Part shown: positions 50,264 through 59,732 of the stretch, piece after piece | How positions within the stretch are numbered: position 1 is the stretch's first letter | How the letters are laid out: each line of letters opens with the position of its first letter | Assembly: GCF_025567095.1 (NCBI RefSeq) | Contig: NZ_JAOQJH010000020.1 | DNA length: 64,000 nucleotides | Direction: 5' to 3' (one strand) | DNA from: Anthropogastromicrobium aceti | Lineage (GTDB): Bacteria; Bacillota; Clostridia; Lachnospirales; Lachnospiraceae | The notes under the pieces: model-generated | Seen by the model: only the letters and a program-made list of their open reading frames with translations | Told to the model about the DNA's origin: nothing | Databases searched by the model: none | Position numbers and translations under genes: made by a program

Positions 50264-52150
50264 ATGGGCATTATCAGTATAAAAAATCTAGTTCACCGTT
50301 TCAGCAAGTATGGCGACAATGGTGAAGAGATTGGCGAAAAGACTGCGCTAGAACAGGTATCTCTTGATATTGAGAAAGGAAGCTTTGTTGCAATATTGGG
50401 TCATAACGGCTCAGGCAAGTCAACACTGGCAAAACATTTAAATGCCTTGCTGCTGCCTACCGAGGGAACTGTATATATATCGGACAAGTTGTCATCCGAT
50501 GAGAAAAACTTATGGAAGATTCGTCAGTCTACCGGTATGGTTTTCCAGAATCCAGATAATCAGATTGTAGCTAATGTTGTGGAGGAAGATGTCGGATTTG
50601 GCCCAGAAAATATGGGCGTACCGACAGAGGAAATCTGGAAACGTGTCAATGAAAGTTTAAAGGCTGTTGGTATGGAAGCATACCGTATGCAGTCACCAAA
50701 TAAATTGTCTGGCGGACAGAAGCAGCGTGTTGCAATCGCAGGAATCATGGCGATGAAGCCACAGATTATTGTTATGGATGAACCGACTGCTATGCTTGAT
50801 CCGAGCGGCCGAAAGGAAGTTCTTGATACCGTTCATGAATTGAATAAAAAGGAAAAAATCACAGTCATTTTGATCACCCATTATATGGAAGAGGTCATTG
50901 ATGCTGACCGCGTAGTTGTCGTAGATGGCGGTCGAATTGTTGATGATGGAACACCACGAGAGATTTTTTCGCAGGTAGAGCAGTTAAAGCGTTATCATCT
51001 TGATGTGCCGCAGGTGACGGAACTTGCATGGGAGTTAAAGAAGGAAGGTCTGCCATTTAAAGATGGTGTGCTCAGTGTCAATGAGTTTACAGATGAGTTT
51101 AAGCGAGTGTGCGATGTCGATTTTTCTGTTCATGGAGCACAAGTTTCAGGAAAAGAAAATTATTCAGAAAATAATTGTTCAAAAACAATGAATAGTGATC
51201 TGGAGCAGGTTTTGCTGCAGTTATCTCATGTCACACACGTCTATGACCCGGACAGCAAAGAGTCATTCCCGGCATTAAATGATGTGAGTTTGTCTATTCA
51301 TAAAAATGAGTTTATCGGAATTATTGGTCATACAGGTTCCGGAAAGTCGACGCTGATCCAACATTTAAATGGTCTTATGAAGCCGACAAGCGGAACAATC
51401 ACCTATGATGGAAAAGATATATGGCAAGATGGATATCCGTTAAAAGAGCTTCGCAGCAAGGTAGGTCTTGTATTTCAGTATCCAGAGTATCAGCTGTTTG
51501 AGGAAAGCGTCTTTAAGGATGTATGCTTTGGCCCGAAAAATCAGGGATTGATTGAAGATGAAGTAAAGGCAAGGGCAACCGAGGCACTTAAGATGGTAGG
51601 AATTGACGAATCACTTTATGAAGCATCACCATTTGAGCTGTCGGGAGGACAGAAGCGCCGTGTGGCAATTGCTGGCGTGTTGGCAATGAATCCACAGATT
51701 TTAATATTAGATGAGCCGACAGCAGGTCTTGATCCAAAGGGAAGAGATGATATCTTAGGTCAGATCGCAAAGCTGCAGAAAGAGCGCGGCATCACAATAG
51801 TGCTTGTCTCACACAGCATGGAGGATGTGGCACAATATGCAAGCCGTATTCTTGTTGTAAATGGTGGAAAGATTGTGTTCGATGATAAGCCACGAAAGGT
51901 ATTTGAACATGAAAAAGAGCTTCACGAGATGGGTCTTGCGATTCCACAGGTGACACAGCTGATGCATAGGCTAAAGAGTGAAGGCTACCCTGTTTTTGAA
52001 AATGCCATTACTGTACAAGAGGCAAGAAAGAATCTTTTAATGTATTTTCAGGGAAAGAAAAAACAGGATTGCAAGAGCAAAGACCAGAATAATCAGGATC
52101 AAAAGAGTCAGATTGAATCACGTAGAAAGCCGGAGGAAAAAACTGTATGA
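50264..52150 (+). CDS. ecfA: Fused energy-coupling factor ATPase EcfA1-EcfA2
   Basis: A 628-residue protein with two complete ABC ATPase domains. Domain 1 (about 1-275): Walker A GHNGSGKST (46-54), signature LSGGQKQRVAIAG, Walker B IIVMDEPTAMLDP. Domain 2 (about 325-590): GHTGSGKST (near 355-363), LSGGQKRRVAIAG, ILILDEPTAGLDP. A ~45-residue linker joins them, and the C-terminal tail is Lys/Gln-rich. In most Firmicutes these are two adjacent genes after rplQ. With EcfT it powers vitamin uptake through S components encoded elsewhere. It overlaps ecfT by 4 bases. Confidence 0.93.
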   Translation: MGIISIKNLVHRFSKYGDNGEEIGEKTALEQVSLDIEKGSFVAILGHNGSGKSTLAKHLNALLLPTEGTVYISDKLSSDEKNLWKIRQSTGMVFQNPDNQIVANVVEEDVGFGPENMGVPTEEIWKRVNESLKAVGMEAYRMQSPNKLSGGQKQRVAIAGIMAMKPQIIVMDEPTAMLDPSGRKEVLDTVHELNKKEKITVILITHYMEEVIDADRVVVVDGGRIVDDGTPREIFSQVEQLKRYHLDVPQVTELAWELKKEGLPFKDGVLSVNEFTDEFKRVCDVDFSVHGAQVSGKENYSENNCSKTMNSDLEQVLLQLSHVTHVYDPDSKESFPALNDVSLSIHKNEFIGIIGHTGSGKSTLIQHLNGLMKPTSGTITYDGKDIWQDGYPLKELRSKVGLVFQYPEYQLFEESVFKDVCFGPKNQGLIEDEVKARATEALKMVGIDESLYEASPFELSGGQKRRVAIAGVLAMNPQILILDEPTAGLDPKGRDDILGQIAKLQKERGITIVLVSHSMEDVAQYASRILVVNGGKIVFDDKPRKVFEHEKELHEMGLAIPQVTQLMHRLKSEGYPVFENAITVQEARKNLLMYFQGKKKQDCKSKDQNNQDQKSQIESRRKPEEKTV

Positions 52151-52953
52151 TTCGAGATATTACAATAGGACAATATTATGCGGCAGATTCCATAATTCAT
52201 AAGCTTGATCCGCGTGTCAAGCTGGCAGGTACTATGCTCTATATTATTAGTCTGTTTACAGCAGATGGACCGATCTGCTATCTGCTAGCCGTGTTTGCGT
52301 TAGCATCTGTGATTCATCTGTCAACTGTTCCATTCAAATTTATGGCAAGAGGATTAAAGAGTATTGTAATTATTCTTTTGATTACAGTTTCTTTTAATCT
52401 GTTTTTGACACCAGGAACAAGTATTATAGATGTGTGGCTGCTTCGCCATATAACATGGGAGGGCTTAGAAAAGGCCGTATACATGGGAATACGTTTGATT
52501 CTTTTGATTCTTGGCTCATCAATCATGACACTTACGACAACGCCAAATGCGCTGACAGATGGTCTAGAGAAGAGCCTTGGTTTCTTAAAAAAGGTCAAGA
52601 TTCCAGTGCATGAAATTGCAATGACCATGTCAATTGCACTTCGTTTTATCCCAATTTTGATTGAAGAGACAGACAAGATCATGAAGGCGCAGACAGCCAG
52701 AGGAGCCGATTTTGAGAGCGGCGGTTTTATAAAAAAAGCCAAAGCAATGGTGCCGCTTCTTGTACCGCTTTTTATTTCAGCATTTCGCCGTGCATCCGAT
52801 CTTGCAATGGCGATGGAAGCAAGATGCTATCATGGAGATGAGAACCGTACAAAAATGAAGCCGTTAAAATATGCAGCGATTGATAAGAAAGCATATGGCT
52901 GCCTGCTCTTATACATCGTGGTTATGGTTGCGTTAGCAGTGATGTGGAAGTAA
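52147..52953 (+). CDS. ecfT: Energy-coupling factor transmembrane protein EcfT
   Basis: A 268-residue membrane protein with several helices and the coupling motifs TARGAD and MEARCYHG that contact the ATPase grooves. It begins IGQYYAADSIIHKLDPRVKL, typical of EcfT. Translationally coupled to ecfA. No S component is encoded nearby, so it belongs to the shared (group II) type. Confidence 0.94.
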   Translation: MIRDITIGQYYAADSIIHKLDPRVKLAGTMLYIISLFTADGPICYLLAVFALASVIHLSTVPFKFMARGLKSIVIILLITVSFNLFLTPGTSIIDVWLLRHITWEGLEKAVYMGIRLILLILGSSIMTLTTTPNALTDGLEKSLGFLKKVKIPVHEIAMTMSIALRFIPILIEETDKIMKAQTARGADFESGGFIKKAKAMVPLLVPLFISAFRRASDLAMAMEARCYHGDENRTKMKPLKYAAIDKKAYGCLLLYIVVMVALAVMWK

Positions 52954-53004
52954 GCAGATAAGAAAATAGATTTTTCCAAATAAGTTTTGAGAGTGAGAAA
53001 TAGA

Positions 53005-54528
53005 ATGACAAAGCGAGTAAAAATGGTCGTTGCCTATGATGGAACGAATTACTGTGGATGGCAGAAGCAGCCAAATGGCATCTGTATCGAGGAAGTATTA
53101 AACCGTGAGCTGTCCAAGCTGCTAAATGAGCCGATAGAGGTGATCGGTGCCAGTAGAACCGACTCTGGTGTTCATGCAAGAGGCAACATTGCGGTGTTTG
53201 ATACCCATGCGCGTATGCCGGCTGACAAAATCTGTATCGCGCTTAATCAGCGTCTGCCAAAGGATATTGTAATTCAGGAGTCCTGCGAGGTGGCACCAGA
53301 TTATCATCCGCGAAAGCGCAATACAAGAAAGACTTACGAGTATCGCATTTTAAACAGAAGAGTGCCGCTGCCTGATCAGCGTTTAAATTCCTATTTTTAT
53401 TATTATGCACTTGACGTGGATAAGATGAGAGAAGCAGCGCAGTACCTTGTCGGTGAGCATGATTTTAAGAGCTTTTGCTCAATTCGCACGCAGGTAGAGG
53501 ATACAGTTCGTCGTATTTATTCGATTACAATAAAAAATAATGAAGACGACCGCATTGACATTCGCATCAGCGGAAATGGATTTCTCTACAATATGGTGCG
53601 CATTATTGTGGGCAGTTTAGTAAAGGTGGGCTGCGGTTTCTGGAAGCCAGAACAGATCAAAGAGGCGCTTGAAGCACGAGATAGAAGCAAGGCGGGTCCA
53701 AAGGCACCGGCAGAGGGACTGACGCTGATTTCCATCGAGGAAGAGACGCTTCCGGCAGTAATCCGTGAGGAGAATGAGCATTGGTCCTACCGTATCAATC
53801 AGGGCGAAATAGAAAGTTTTGGTAAAGCATACATCCAAATTTATGCTTGCGATGAATGCGATTTTGAAAGGCTTCTTTTGCGTCTTGTAAAGCATGCATC
53901 CCGAAATGGAGCTGCGCAGATCCATGTGAGAGACAATACCGGACATTTAAAGATTGGATATCAGGCTGAGTATTTCTCATTTGATACCAGTTACAACCAG
54001 TGGAAGCTTGCCAAGACAACGAAGGTAGATTCAAAAACAAATGGAGTGGCAATTCAAGCGGTATCGTTAGATACTAGCGACAGCGAACTTGTTGAGGAAT
54101 ACTGTAATCTTGAAAATGAATGCTTCAAGCAGGTTCCAGGTGGTGTAAAAAGAACATCAAAGCAGCTGCTTTTGGATATTGCAGAGGGAGAACAATGTTT
54201 TTCACTTTGTAAAGGTGATGCGCAGGTAGGTTTTTTTTCTGCAAAGAAGATCAAAAACGAAGAGACAGGCGAAGAATTTTTTGAGCTGGAAAGTCTTGGC
54301 GTAAGCGAAGCTTTCAGAAATCAAGGAATTGGCAAGGAAGGTCTTTTGATGTTTGAACAGCTTGCAGCAGAGAATGGTTATGAGAAACTTAGCATGATAT
54401 GTGCAGATAGCAATCCGGCGATTTACTTATATGAGCGTTTGGGCTATCAGAAAGAGAAAATGCTCTCTACTTGGTACATGACAAGAGACAAAAAAAGGGA
54501 TCTTTATGAACAAGAGAACAAACAGTAA
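53005..54528 (+). CDS. truA: tRNA pseudouridine synthase TruA fused to a GNAT acetyltransferase
   Basis: A 507-residue fusion. Residues 1 to ~250 are a full TruA (pseudouridines 38-40 of tRNA): VAYDGTNYCGWQKQPNG, GASRTDSGVHARG with catalytic D53, and GNGFLYNMVRIIVGSLVKVG. The remaining ~250 residues end in a GNAT fold: LESLGVSEAFRNQGIGKEGL (acetyl-CoA motif about 438-443) and SNPAIYLYERLGY. The frame is continuous. TruA alone is usually ~245-270 residues. ATG 53005 is chosen; a TTG at 52987 is possible. The acetyl acceptor is unknown. It overlaps the next gene by 23 bases. Confidence 0.9.
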   Translation: MTKRVKMVVAYDGTNYCGWQKQPNGICIEEVLNRELSKLLNEPIEVIGASRTDSGVHARGNIAVFDTHARMPADKICIALNQRLPKDIVIQESCEVAPDYHPRKRNTRKTYEYRILNRRVPLPDQRLNSYFYYYALDVDKMREAAQYLVGEHDFKSFCSIRTQVEDTVRRIYSITIKNNEDDRIDIRISGNGFLYNMVRIIVGSLVKVGCGFWKPEQIKEALEARDRSKAGPKAPAEGLTLISIEEETLPAVIREENEHWSYRINQGEIESFGKAYIQIYACDECDFERLLLRLVKHASRNGAAQIHVRDNTGHLKIGYQAEYFSFDTSYNQWKLAKTTKVDSKTNGVAIQAVSLDTSDSELVEEYCNLENECFKQVPGGVKRTSKQLLLDIAEGEQCFSLCKGDAQVGFFSAKKIKNEETGEEFFELESLGVSEAFRNQGIGKEGLLMFEQLAAENGYEKLSMICADSNPAIYLYERLGYQKEKMLSTWYMTRDKKRDLYEQENKQ

Positions 54529-55045
54529 GGAAAACGATACGATAAGCAAGAAAACAGGTAATAAAGCAAGACAACTATCTATTTATTTTTTTCAGGCGAT
54601 CTCATTGATAGCCTTACTTTTCTGTGTGTGGTTGCTTACAAGGGAAAAAGAATATCGAGAAATCGATGTAAACACAGTGGCGCAAAATTTAGTTGAGCTG
54701 ATGCCAGATACAGTCGCGTCAGAGAGCGATATGGTTGTAAAAGAGCGGTTTGGCTTGGAAGCCAATGCATTTAATGGACTTGTCTACTATGGACCAGACT
54801 CCAATATGGATGCGGCAGAGCTTTTGTTAGTCAATTTAAAAGATACTAGTCAGAAAGAGTCAGTAGAAGAAGCAATTCAAAAACGAATCGAATACCAAAA
54901 GTCATGCTTTGAGGGCTATGGTGTCGATCAGATGGAGCTGATTAACAATGCAATGACAATCACTTATGGCCACTATATGTTGTTTATTGTATCAAAGGAC
55001 AGCTCGCTGGCAAGAGATGCATTTGCAGATGCGACAGCCAAATAA
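54506..55045 (+). CDS. DUF4358-type membrane-anchored protein
   Basis: A 179-residue protein: a polar Lys/Asn-rich start, one membrane helix (about 25-45) and an extracellular ~130-residue domain. It resembles the DUF4358 family seen beside surface O-acyltransferases in Lachnospiraceae. Its start lies inside the end of truA. Function unknown; by neighbourhood it should help polymer acylation. Confidence 0.75.
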   Translation: MNKRTNSKENDTISKKTGNKARQLSIYFFQAISLIALLFCVWLLTREKEYREIDVNTVAQNLVELMPDTVASESDMVVKERFGLEANAFNGLVYYGPDSNMDAAELLLVNLKDTSQKESVEEAIQKRIEYQKSCFEGYGVDQMELINNAMTITYGHYMLFIVSKDSSLARDAFADATAK

Positions 55046-55072
55046 AATCACAAATAGGAGAAGAAGATAACA

Positions 55073-56467
55073 ATGGTATTTTCAAGTATGACTTTTTTAT
55101 TTGCATTTCTGCCTGTTGTGGTTTTGGTGTACATACTTAGTCCCAAGCAGATGAAAAATGCAATTCTTTTAATCGCAAGTTTATTCTTTTATGCATGGGG
55201 AGAACCGAGAAATATACTTCTTATGCTTTTAAGTATCGGTATCAATTATGTTTTTGGACGCATTATAGAAGCAGACAGAGCATCACAGTCAAAAATGCGT
55301 GTCTGGAACTTGGGTTTTGCAGTTTTATGGAATGTGCTGATACTTGGTATTTTTAAATACGTTTCCGGGATCTCGCAGACACTTCATACAATGCTGCCGT
55401 CCCTCATTCCAGTTGTAAAGATTGCACTTCCGATTGGCATTTCATTTTATACATTTCAGGCAATTTCCTATCTGGTCGATGTATATCGAGGAACAACAAG
55501 GGCACAAAATAATCTTATTAATTTTGCTCTCTATATTGCAATGTTTCCGCAGCTGATCGCTGGTCCAATCGTGCGGTATGAGGACGTAGAGCAGCAGATT
55601 AGAAGCCGCAAGGTAACGATTGCAGGCTTTGGCGTGGGCTGTGAGTTTTTTATCCGAGGTATGGTGAAGAAGGTATTGTTTGCCAATTTGTTAGGCCAGA
55701 TTTTTGTGCGTATTCAAGCGCTAAGCAATGTGCAGTCGTCTATTGTGACAGCATGGATCGGCGCCATTTTATATACGCTGCAGATTTATTACGATTTTAG
55801 CGGTTACTCGGATATGGCAATTGGTCTGGGAAGAATGTTTGGCTTTCGTTTTCCACAGAATTTCAATTATCCATATATCGCCGAAAGCATAACCGATTTC
55901 TGGCGCAGATGGCATATGACACTTGGAACCTGGTTTCGCGAGTACGTGTATATTCCGCTTGGCGGGAATCGCGTGACAACTGCAAAGCATATCCGAAACT
56001 TGCTGATTGTTTGGGGACTAACTGGTGTATGGCACGGCGCAGGCATTAACTTTTTGCTTTGGGGGCTTTACTATGGTGTGTTGCTTATCATCGAAAAGTA
56101 TTTGATTGGCGGATTTTTAAAAAAGCATAAGGTGATTGGTCATACATTTACACTCATTGCCGTAGTGATTGGCTGGATGTTGTTTGCAAATACAAGCTTT
56201 GCTTCACTTGGACAATATTTTTGTATGATGTTTGGCATAGGCAAAGTTTCCTTTTTTAACGCAACGGCAGGCTATTTTCTACGCACAAGTATTGTTTTAT
56301 TGGTGCTTGGTGTTCTCTTTTCCACGCCGATTATGCACCAGCTCAGCGAGCAGATTTTTGTACGTTACCCAAAGATAAGCGCAGCAGTTCGAGTGTTTTT
56401 ATTTTTACTTTGTATTGCAGCGCTTGTCTACCAGACATATAATCCATTTTTATATTTCAGATTCTAA
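55073..56467 (+). CDS. MBOAT family O-acyltransferase
   Basis: A 464-residue polytopic membrane protein. It starts MVFSSMTFLFAFLPVVVLVY and carries the MBOAT signature around YDFSGYSDMAIGLGRMFGF and ITDFWRRWHMTLGTWFREYV, with the catalytic histidine in GVWHGAGINFLLWGLYYG. This is the class of AlgI/DltB proteins, which move acetyl groups across the membrane onto a surface polymer. It is co-transcribed with DHHW and SGNH partners. Confidence 0.93.
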   Translation: MVFSSMTFLFAFLPVVVLVYILSPKQMKNAILLIASLFFYAWGEPRNILLMLLSIGINYVFGRIIEADRASQSKMRVWNLGFAVLWNVLILGIFKYVSGISQTLHTMLPSLIPVVKIALPIGISFYTFQAISYLVDVYRGTTRAQNNLINFALYIAMFPQLIAGPIVRYEDVEQQIRSRKVTIAGFGVGCEFFIRGMVKKVLFANLLGQIFVRIQALSNVQSSIVTAWIGAILYTLQIYYDFSGYSDMAIGLGRMFGFRFPQNFNYPYIAESITDFWRRWHMTLGTWFREYVYIPLGGNRVTTAKHIRNLLIVWGLTGVWHGAGINFLLWGLYYGVLLIIEKYLIGGFLKKHKVIGHTFTLIAVVIGWMLFANTSFASLGQYFCMMFGIGKVSFFNATAGYFLRTSIVLLVLGVLFSTPIMHQLSEQIFVRYPKISAAVRVFLFLLCIAALVYQTYNPFLYFRF

Positions 56468-56478
56468 GGAGGTTTGCC

Positions 56479-57663
56479 TTGAACACAAAAGAAATTCGCA
56501 AAAGAAAAGGCTTTTATTTTTGCTTGCTGGCATTTACCAGCGTATTGCTGCTTTTGCTTTTGAGTGTCGTCAGCCTGTTCTGGCCGACCAGACGTTTTTC
56601 TGCATCTGAGCGTAGAAATCTTGCTCAGCGTCCTAAATTTTCCTATGAGGGAATTGTTGATGGAACTTTTTCAAATGAGGTAGAAAGCTACCTGGCGGAT
56701 CAGTATCCGGCAAGAGACATTTGGGTTTATTTAAATTCTTTGCAAAACCGCATCCTTGGAATTGATTATCAAAATGGAATTTATCGAGGCAAGGATGGGT
56801 ATCTGATTCAAGGTTTTGAAAAGAGTGAAATTGATAAAGAGGATCAGGAAAAGCAGAAGATTTTGAATTCATTTTTAGAACGCAATTCACAACTTCAAAG
56901 TTATGTCATGCTTGTACCGACAGCATCATGGATTTTAAAAGATCTCTTGCCTTCAGGTGCACCGCAGGGGGATGAAAAGAGCTGGTATGAGAGCTGGATT
57001 TCGACTTCGAAAATCTCAGAGTTATCTAATGTCACAGTTGTTGACTGTGCAGATGAATTGGCAGAGGCAGCAAAGACTAATCAGATTTATTATCGAACCG
57101 ATCACCATTGGACAACGTATGGTGCAAGTGCTGCATTTAAAGAGCTTGCAAAGCAGATGGATATTCCCTATGAAGAAGATGATTTTGAGGCATACACTGT
57201 TCACGCCAAGTTTCAGGGAACTATGATGTCTTCGAGTGGTTTTTATTCAGGAACAAAAGACACAATTGATCTTTATTTGCCAAAGGAACCGGAAACAATT
57301 CTTGTGACCAACAAAGAAGCACAGACGACAGCAACGACTATTTATTCAGAAGAGGGACTCCTTGGAAATGATCCATATGAGGTCTTTTTAGGTGGAAATT
57401 ATGGACTCTTGAATATTCAAACTAGCTCGCAGAGTGGAAGAAAACTGCTTTTATTAAAGGATTCCTATGCGAATGCAATGATTGGCTTTTTGACTCCATA
57501 CTTTTCAGAGATTGATATTGTTGATCCGCGCTACTACAGCAGTGATCTTGATATGCAGATCGCCGTAAATCAATATACTGATCTTCTGATTCTCTACAAT
57601 TTGCAAAGCTTTGCAAAGGATTCGTCACTTGCACTTGTCTTAGGAGAGGAGGCAGCAGAATGA
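56479..57663 (+). CDS. DHHW (AlgX/AlgJ-like) exported acetylation protein
   Basis: A 394-residue protein anchored by one N-terminal helix (about 12-33). The extracellular domain has the DHHW motif YYRTDHHWTTYGASAAFKEL and a serine motif LLLKDSYANAM, as in AlgX/AlgJ, which carry O-acetyl transfer outside the membrane. It starts at TTG behind TAAGGAGG and overlaps the next gene by 4 bases. Confidence 0.9.
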   Translation: MNTKEIRKRKGFYFCLLAFTSVLLLLLLSVVSLFWPTRRFSASERRNLAQRPKFSYEGIVDGTFSNEVESYLADQYPARDIWVYLNSLQNRILGIDYQNGIYRGKDGYLIQGFEKSEIDKEDQEKQKILNSFLERNSQLQSYVMLVPTASWILKDLLPSGAPQGDEKSWYESWISTSKISELSNVTVVDCADELAEAAKTNQIYYRTDHHWTTYGASAAFKELAKQMDIPYEEDDFEAYTVHAKFQGTMMSSSGFYSGTKDTIDLYLPKEPETILVTNKEAQTTATTIYSEEGLLGNDPYEVFLGGNYGLLNIQTSSQSGRKLLLLKDSYANAMIGFLTPYFSEIDIVDPRYYSSDLDMQIAVNQYTDLLILYNLQSFAKDSSLALVLGEEAAE

Positions 57664-58589
57664 GACAATATACACGTTTGCTTCGTATTGCGTTGTCAAT
57701 TTTAGGAAGCTTCTTGCTTGCCTTTATGGTGCTTGGATTGGTATTTACCTTTCGAATCAAGAAATCAACGGTCACGGCAGAGGCAAAGAACCTGGTGGAA
57801 AACTTAGGCACAAAATCAGAGATTGATGCGGCAAGTGAGCTGGCAGCACTGCAGCAGACAGAGGTGCAAACACAGGCTGCAGGGCTAGAACAGGCAGAAA
57901 CACAAGATTTGGTACAGAATGAAAGTCAAGTACAAGACCAGAACCAAGAACAGGCTCAGACAGAAAATGGACAGGAGAGTGGCACCTCACTTGATGCAAT
58001 GATTGCACAGTGGAACGAAGAGCTTGATGCAGACACTGTAACGAATCTTACTGATGAGGAACAGGTCGCGGTGCGTACTCTTTTTGCCAATACGATCTTT
58101 TTTGGTGATTCAATGACACAGGCAATCGGCGAATACGGTTTCTTGGATATGACGAATATAGTATATCAGCGAAGCGCAACGATTGATGTGCTGATTACAA
58201 AGATACCAGAGGTGGCGGCTACGCTGCCGAAACAGGTTGTAATTTTTACTGGATTAAATGACTGTAATCATTACACTGAGATTGCGGATTACAGGAGAGA
58301 TTATGTAACTATGCTTCAGCAGCTAAAGGCATCCATACCAGGTGTAAAAATTATCGTCAGCAGCCTGTTGTCTCCATCAGATGCGCTTGGACAGGTGCGA
58401 GCAGATTTAGTGCGGGCACCACAGTTTGATCAGGAACTTAGGAGCATCTGTCAGGAAAATGATGTTACATATGTGGACAGCACTTGGATTGTGCGCCAGA
58501 AAAATTATCTTGATGATGGCATTCATATGAATCGAACTTTTTATCGGGTTTGGTTTCGCTACCTCAAAGCTCTGCTGGGCAATCAGTAA
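57660..58589 (+). CDS. Membrane-anchored SGNH/GDSL hydrolase or acyltransferase
   Basis: A 309-residue protein with an N-terminal helix (about 10-32), a Gln/Glu-rich linker (~60-110), and an SGNH domain: block I FFGDSMTQA with S151, block III GLNDCN, and the catalytic DDGIHMN near the end. In such cassettes it either adds or trims acyl groups on the surface polymer. Coupled to the DHHW gene. Confidence 0.9.
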   Translation: MRQYTRLLRIALSILGSFLLAFMVLGLVFTFRIKKSTVTAEAKNLVENLGTKSEIDAASELAALQQTEVQTQAAGLEQAETQDLVQNESQVQDQNQEQAQTENGQESGTSLDAMIAQWNEELDADTVTNLTDEEQVAVRTLFANTIFFGDSMTQAIGEYGFLDMTNIVYQRSATIDVLITKIPEVAATLPKQVVIFTGLNDCNHYTEIADYRRDYVTMLQQLKASIPGVKIIVSSLLSPSDALGQVRADLVRAPQFDQELRSICQENDVTYVDSTWIVRQKNYLDDGIHMNRTFYRVWFRYLKALLGNQ

Positions 58590-58651
58590 CGATTTGAGGG
58601 GAGAACTATAACGGAAAACCTTATTTTTTTTGAAAAATTCAAGAAAAGCAG

Positions 58652-58680
58652 TTGACACACACGGCAGAGTGTAATATAAT
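58652..58680 (+). promoter_or_regulatory. Promoter of rplM-rpsI
   Basis: Full consensus: TTGACA (58652-58657), 17-bp spacer, TATAAT (58675-58680). Confidence 0.93.
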
Positions 58681-58686
58681 AAGGAA

Positions 58687-58806
58687 GCTGTGTTTAAATA
58701 TAGTTTAGACACAGTTGATAGCGTGTATGTGTCTGGCTAAGCCAAGCCCCGGTAAAGACAGACTGCTTACAATAAATGTAGTATAGTTAAATGGATATAT
58801 TTATTT
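58687..58806 (+). ncRNA. Putative L13 ribosomal-protein leader
   Basis: The leader starts with ctgtgtttaaa (58688-58698) paired with tttagacacag (58704-58714), followed by GTCTGGCTAAGCC..GGTAAAGAC, which can pair tgtct/agaca. An L13 leader is known in Firmicutes; I infer this is one from its position and structure, without a consensus match. Confidence 0.5.
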
Positions 58807-58819
58807 AGGAGGGAAACCA

Positions 58820-59248
58820 ATGAAGACTTACATGGCAAATCCTGCAAAAGTTGAGAAGAAGTGGTATGTTGTAGATGCTGAAGGACAGACATTAGGTCGT
58901 CTTGCATCCGAGGTTGCTAAGGTATTAAGAGGAAAGAACAAGCCAGAGTTCACACCTTTCGTTGATACAGGTGATTATGTAATCGTTATCAATGCTGAGA
59001 AGATTGTAGTTAGCGGAAAGAAGATGGAGCAGAAGCTGTATCACACCCATTCCGCATATGTTGGTGGTTTCAAGACCGCTACTTTAAAGGAAATGATCGA
59101 GAAGAAGCCAGAGAAGGTTGTTGAGCTTGCAGTAGCAGGTATGCTTCCAAAGGGACCGTTGGGCAGAGAGATGTACACAAAGCTTCACGTATATGCAGGA
59201 GCAGAGCATCCGCACGCAGCACAGAAGCCAGAAGTATTGACATTCTAA
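58820..59248 (+). CDS. rplM: 50S ribosomal protein L13
   Basis: A 142-residue L13, an early 50S assembly protein. KWYVVDAEGQTLGRLASEVA near the start and GMLPKGPLGREMYTKLHVY are the family signature. ATG follows TTAGGAGGG. Confidence 0.97.
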   Translation: MKTYMANPAKVEKKWYVVDAEGQTLGRLASEVAKVLRGKNKPEFTPFVDTGDYVIVINAEKIVVSGKKMEQKLYHTHSAYVGGFKTATLKEMIEKKPEKVVELAVAGMLPKGPLGREMYTKLHVYAGAEHPHAAQKPEVLTF

Positions 59249-59273
59249 TAGGTAGTGTAAGGAGGAAATCACA

Positions 59274-59666
59274 GTGGCTAAGACAAAGTTTTATGGAACA
59301 GGTAGAAGAAAGAGCAGTATTGCCAGAGTATATTTAGTACCAGGTACTGGTAATATCACCATCAATAAGAGAAATATTGACAACTACTTTGGTCTTGAGA
59401 CCTTAAAGATGGTTGTACGTCAGCCGCTTGCAGCAACTGAGACTGCTGACAAGTTTGACGTTTTAGTTAACGTTCATGGTGGTGGAACAACAGGTCAGGC
59501 TGGTGCAATCCGTCATGGTATCTCCCGTGCACTTCTGCAGGCAGACGCTGAGTATCGTCCAGTTCTGAAGAAGGCAGGTTTCTTAACAAGAGATCCAAGA
59601 ATGAAGGAAAGAAAGAAATACGGTCTCAAAGCAGCTCGTCGCGCTCCGCAGTTCAGCAAGCGATAA
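59274..59666 (+). CDS. rpsI: 30S ribosomal protein S9
   Basis: A 130-residue S9 with the GTGRRKSSIARVYLVPG start and the basic tail ARRAPQFSKR that reaches P-site tRNA. GTG start behind AAGGAGG. The next genes belong to an integrative element, so the 3' end of rpsI may be its attachment site. Confidence 0.97.
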   Translation: MAKTKFYGTGRRKSSIARVYLVPGTGNITINKRNIDNYFGLETLKMVVRQPLAATETADKFDVLVNVHGGGTTGQAGAIRHGISRALLQADAEYRPVLKKAGFLTRDPRMKERKKYGLKAARRAPQFSKR

Positions 59667-59700
59667 TCGACTGCCCAGACTATATCAAAATGGTTCAAAA

Positions 59701-59732
59701 AGCCCGGAAAATCAAGGTTTTCCGGGCTTTTG
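59701..59732 (+). terminator. Terminator of rplM-rpsI
   Basis: AGCCCGGAAAA (59701-59711) pairs with TTTTCCGGGCT (59718-59728), then TTTTG. Confidence 0.85.

Noticed and set aside
54228..54240. Run of Ts in the TruA-GNAT gene as a frameshift site
   Set aside because: The frame is continuous across it and both flanks belong to the same GNAT domain.
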